From Echinicola vietnamensis DSM 17526 (GTDB taxonomy: Bacteria; Bacteroidota; Bacteroidia; Cytophagales; Cyclobacteriaceae), in assembly GCF_000325705.1 (NCBI RefSeq), contig NC_019904.1, forward strand, positions 5,544,041 to 5,608,040: a stretch of 64,000 bases of DNA, written 5' to 3'. The notes beneath the pieces were generated by a model. The model was not told the origin of the DNA, made no database searches, and was given only the letters and a program-made list of their open reading frames with translations. Made by a program: the position numbers and the translations under genes. Shown here piece by piece: positions 62,606-64,000 of the stretch (its first letter is position 1; each line of letters opens with the position of its first letter).

Positions 62606-63828
62606 AACTGACTGCTTTTACGGGCCTCGGCAATCCTTGGCAGCATCCCATACCATCCACCAACAGCTTCCTGCTCCAAAAGTCCTTTTTTTACTTTTGC
62701 CAAAAGGGTATCCATCAAATACTCCAAGTAAAAGGTTCCCTCCGTGGCATCTCCTCGTCGGTCAAAATGGCTTTCGTATTGCAGCAAATTGGAGATGTTA
62801 GCGGCTATCCTCTTGGGAAATACAGATGATTTGTCCTCGGTATGTTCTTGGACCCATAAGGTATGTGTACCGCCCAGAATGGCCATCATGGCCTCCATCG
62901 TATTCCTTACCATATTCTTATAAACATCCGCCTCCTCTCGCTTGACCATTCCCGTGGTGGAAAATATCTGCACTGAAAACCTCCCCCCTTCTCCCGCTCC
63001 CCCAGAATAAAGGCTGGTCAACTGTTCAAATAAAATTCTGAGGGCCTTTAGCTTGGCTATTTGCAAAAAATAATCCTTGCCGATCCCCAAAAAGACAAAC
63101 AAGTTTCCCTCCACCTCCTTAAGGTAAAAACCCTTTTCGGTCAGTACATCCACCACCTCTATGAACACCCCCAATCCCAAGATAAGCTCTTCGGATACAT
63201 TAAAACCTTTTTTTTGGTAGTAGGAGAAGTCCAGGCATAGCCCCTTGAACTCGGGAAAATCCTTTGTGACAGAATGAAGCCAAACGACCTGAGCCGCAAC
63301 TTGCTGCTTCGAGCCCCCTGAATGGCCACTCTCAGCCCAGGCATCCCAAATCACCCCTCCTCGGAGCTTTTGCGGATCCGGAAGTTTTTTCCTTGCCCAT
63401 TCAAGAAAAGCGCTTACGGTTTCATCCACTTCTCCCATAGGCATGAGCCAGATGGTCAGGTACTCTGGCTGCAGGTCGGGCAAAAGGTCATCCAGATTAC
63501 CACTTCCAGACCACTGGACCACTATTCCGTCAATTCCAAGCCCCAATACCCTGGTGACGGTTTCGGCAGGATCTGTATCCAAGTTGATACTGGAAACATT
63601 CTCCCACTGATGCCTTTGGGGATTTTCTGGGATTTGTCGGCTATCGGATATCTTACGCGGAAAAGAATGGCTGTCTTCTTCCGTATAAAAAGGAGCGTAT
63701 TCTATTTGCTCAAAATCATCCCACACCAATAGTTCATTAAAGTGCTTTGCTCCGGTATCTTTAAGGGCTTGGTCAATCCAGTCCTGCTTTAAAGGAGGAG
63801 AAAAGCCATAAAAATCATGATCGGTCAT
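62602..63828 (-). CDS. Methylmalonyl-CoA mutase small subunit, short form
   Basis: The 408-residue protein is the non-catalytic partner of the mutase heterodimer. It has the barrel-like part only: segments such as [44 protein letters not shown] and the late AEARKSS tail. The classical small subunits of Propionibacterium and Porphyromonas are over 600 residues and keep a degenerate cobalamin domain, which is absent here. The stop codon lies at the overlap with the large-subunit start, so the shortness is not a window artefact. No promoter is obvious in the 170 bases to the window end. Confidence 0.88.
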   Translation of the reverse strand: MTDHDFYGFSPPLKQDWIDQALKDTGAKHFNELLVWDDFEQIEYAPFYTEEDSHSFPRKISDSRQIPENPQRHQWENVSSINLDTDPAETVTRVLGLGIDGIVVQWSGSGNLDDLLPDLQPEYLTIWLMPMGEVDETVSAFLEWARKKLPDPQKLRGGVIWDAWAESGHSGGSKQQVAAQVVWLHSVTKDFPEFKGLCLDFSYYQKKGFNVSEELILGLGVFIEVVDVLTEKGFYLKEVEGNLFVFLGIGKDYFLQIAKLKALRILFEQLTSLYSGGAGEGGRFSVQIFSTTGMVKREEADVYKNMVRNTMEAMMAILGGTHTLWVQEHTEDKSSVFPKRIAANISNLLQYESHFDRRGDATEGTFYLEYLMDTLLAKVKKGLLEQEAVGGWYGMLPRIAEARKSSQL

Positions 63829-63960
63829 ATTGGGGATGGGGTTTGGTCACAACTGATAACTTATCAACTTTAAAAATAAGGATTTCGTCCAAAATTCCTA
63901 TTGTTTATTCCCCTACTATCTCCCAGTGCTATTAGCAGATTTGAGTTCTTATTCCCATAA

Positions 63961-63968
63961 TATTTTTG
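63961..63968 (+). promoter_or_regulatory. -7 box at the right edge, for a gene beyond the window
   Basis: TATTTTTG on the plus strand fits TAnnTTTG and lies in the divergent region upstream of the mutase operon, so it may serve a plus-strand gene starting past 64000. Confidence 0.3.
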
Positions 63969-64000
63969 TATATTCCAAATTGGTATTACATCGCACTAAA

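Noticed and set aside
1..64000. tRNA, rRNA, CRISPR array, prophage or intact insertion sequence
   Set aside because: Gaps between genes were read for T-loop-like GGTTCGAA segments, regularly spaced repeats and transposase motifs; none were convincing.

Overview
The window reads as chromosomal DNA from a Bacteroidota bacterium, most likely of the Cytophagales (Cyclobacteriaceae-like; Echinicola, Algoriphagus and Cyclobacterium are the genera it resembles). The grounds are two SusC/SusD pairs, a PorE-like OmpA protein, the tig-clpP-clpX order, several TAnnTTTG -7 boxes of the Bacteroidota promoter type, and few Shine-Dalgarno sequences. The genus is inferred. I saw no tRNA, rRNA, CRISPR array, prophage or complete insertion sequence.

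Layout. 1-2.2 kb: end of trigger factor, then clpP and clpX. 2.7-4.3 kb: lpxB and a pterin synthase (queD/PTPS). 4.5-9.2 kb: a first, AT-richer SusD/SusC pair. 9.7-13.2 kb: PorE-like protein, queE with a candidate preQ1-like leader, and folD. 13.25-13.8 kb: a decayed four-helix-bundle gene inside imperfect terminal inverted repeats. 13.8-20.6 kb: lepA and a second SusD/SusC pair. 21-29 kb: DUF4924 protein, SF1 helicase, AcpH-like protein, M42 peptidase, a long PurF-like enzyme and murI. 29.4-34.8 kb: a lipoprotein, a sigma-54-type response regulator tail-to-tail with a hybrid histidine kinase, and a membrane protein. 35-42.7 kb: a CBS-domain PLP enzyme, pyrB-pyrR, a secreted unknown, a PolX-like protein, a cold-shock protein and a SixA-like phosphatase. 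42.7-52.1 kb: SDR, hslU, lon, rseP-dxr and a divergent degQ/htrA. 52.2-58 kb: an orphan HI0074-type protein and a five-gene run (LVIVD lipoprotein, barrel-like protein, BtuF/BtuC/BtuD-like ABC importer). 58.1-60.1 kb: MarR regulator, TrxR-like ferredoxin-NADP reductase and 2Fe-2S ferredoxin. 60.2-60.5 kb: REP-like hairpins and a dispersed repeat. 60.5-63.8 kb: both methylmalonyl-CoA mutase subunits.

How it fits together. Protein quality control is heavily represented (trigger factor, ClpXP, HslU, Lon, RseP, DegQ). The BtuFCD-like importer may supply the cobalamin that the mutase needs. QueD/QueE suggest queuosine synthesis, although the QueD-like protein carries the C-x5-HGH motif of tetrahydrobiopterin-type PTPS enzymes. 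Points most worth a second look: the pseudoknot-like leader of queE, the inverted-repeat cassette between folD and lepA, a related palindromic element at 24.7-24.85 kb, the PolX protein with replaced polymerase aspartates, and the PTPS/sepiapterin-reductase-like pair. I found no clearly new multi-gene system; the novelty candidates are small elements and unusual family members.
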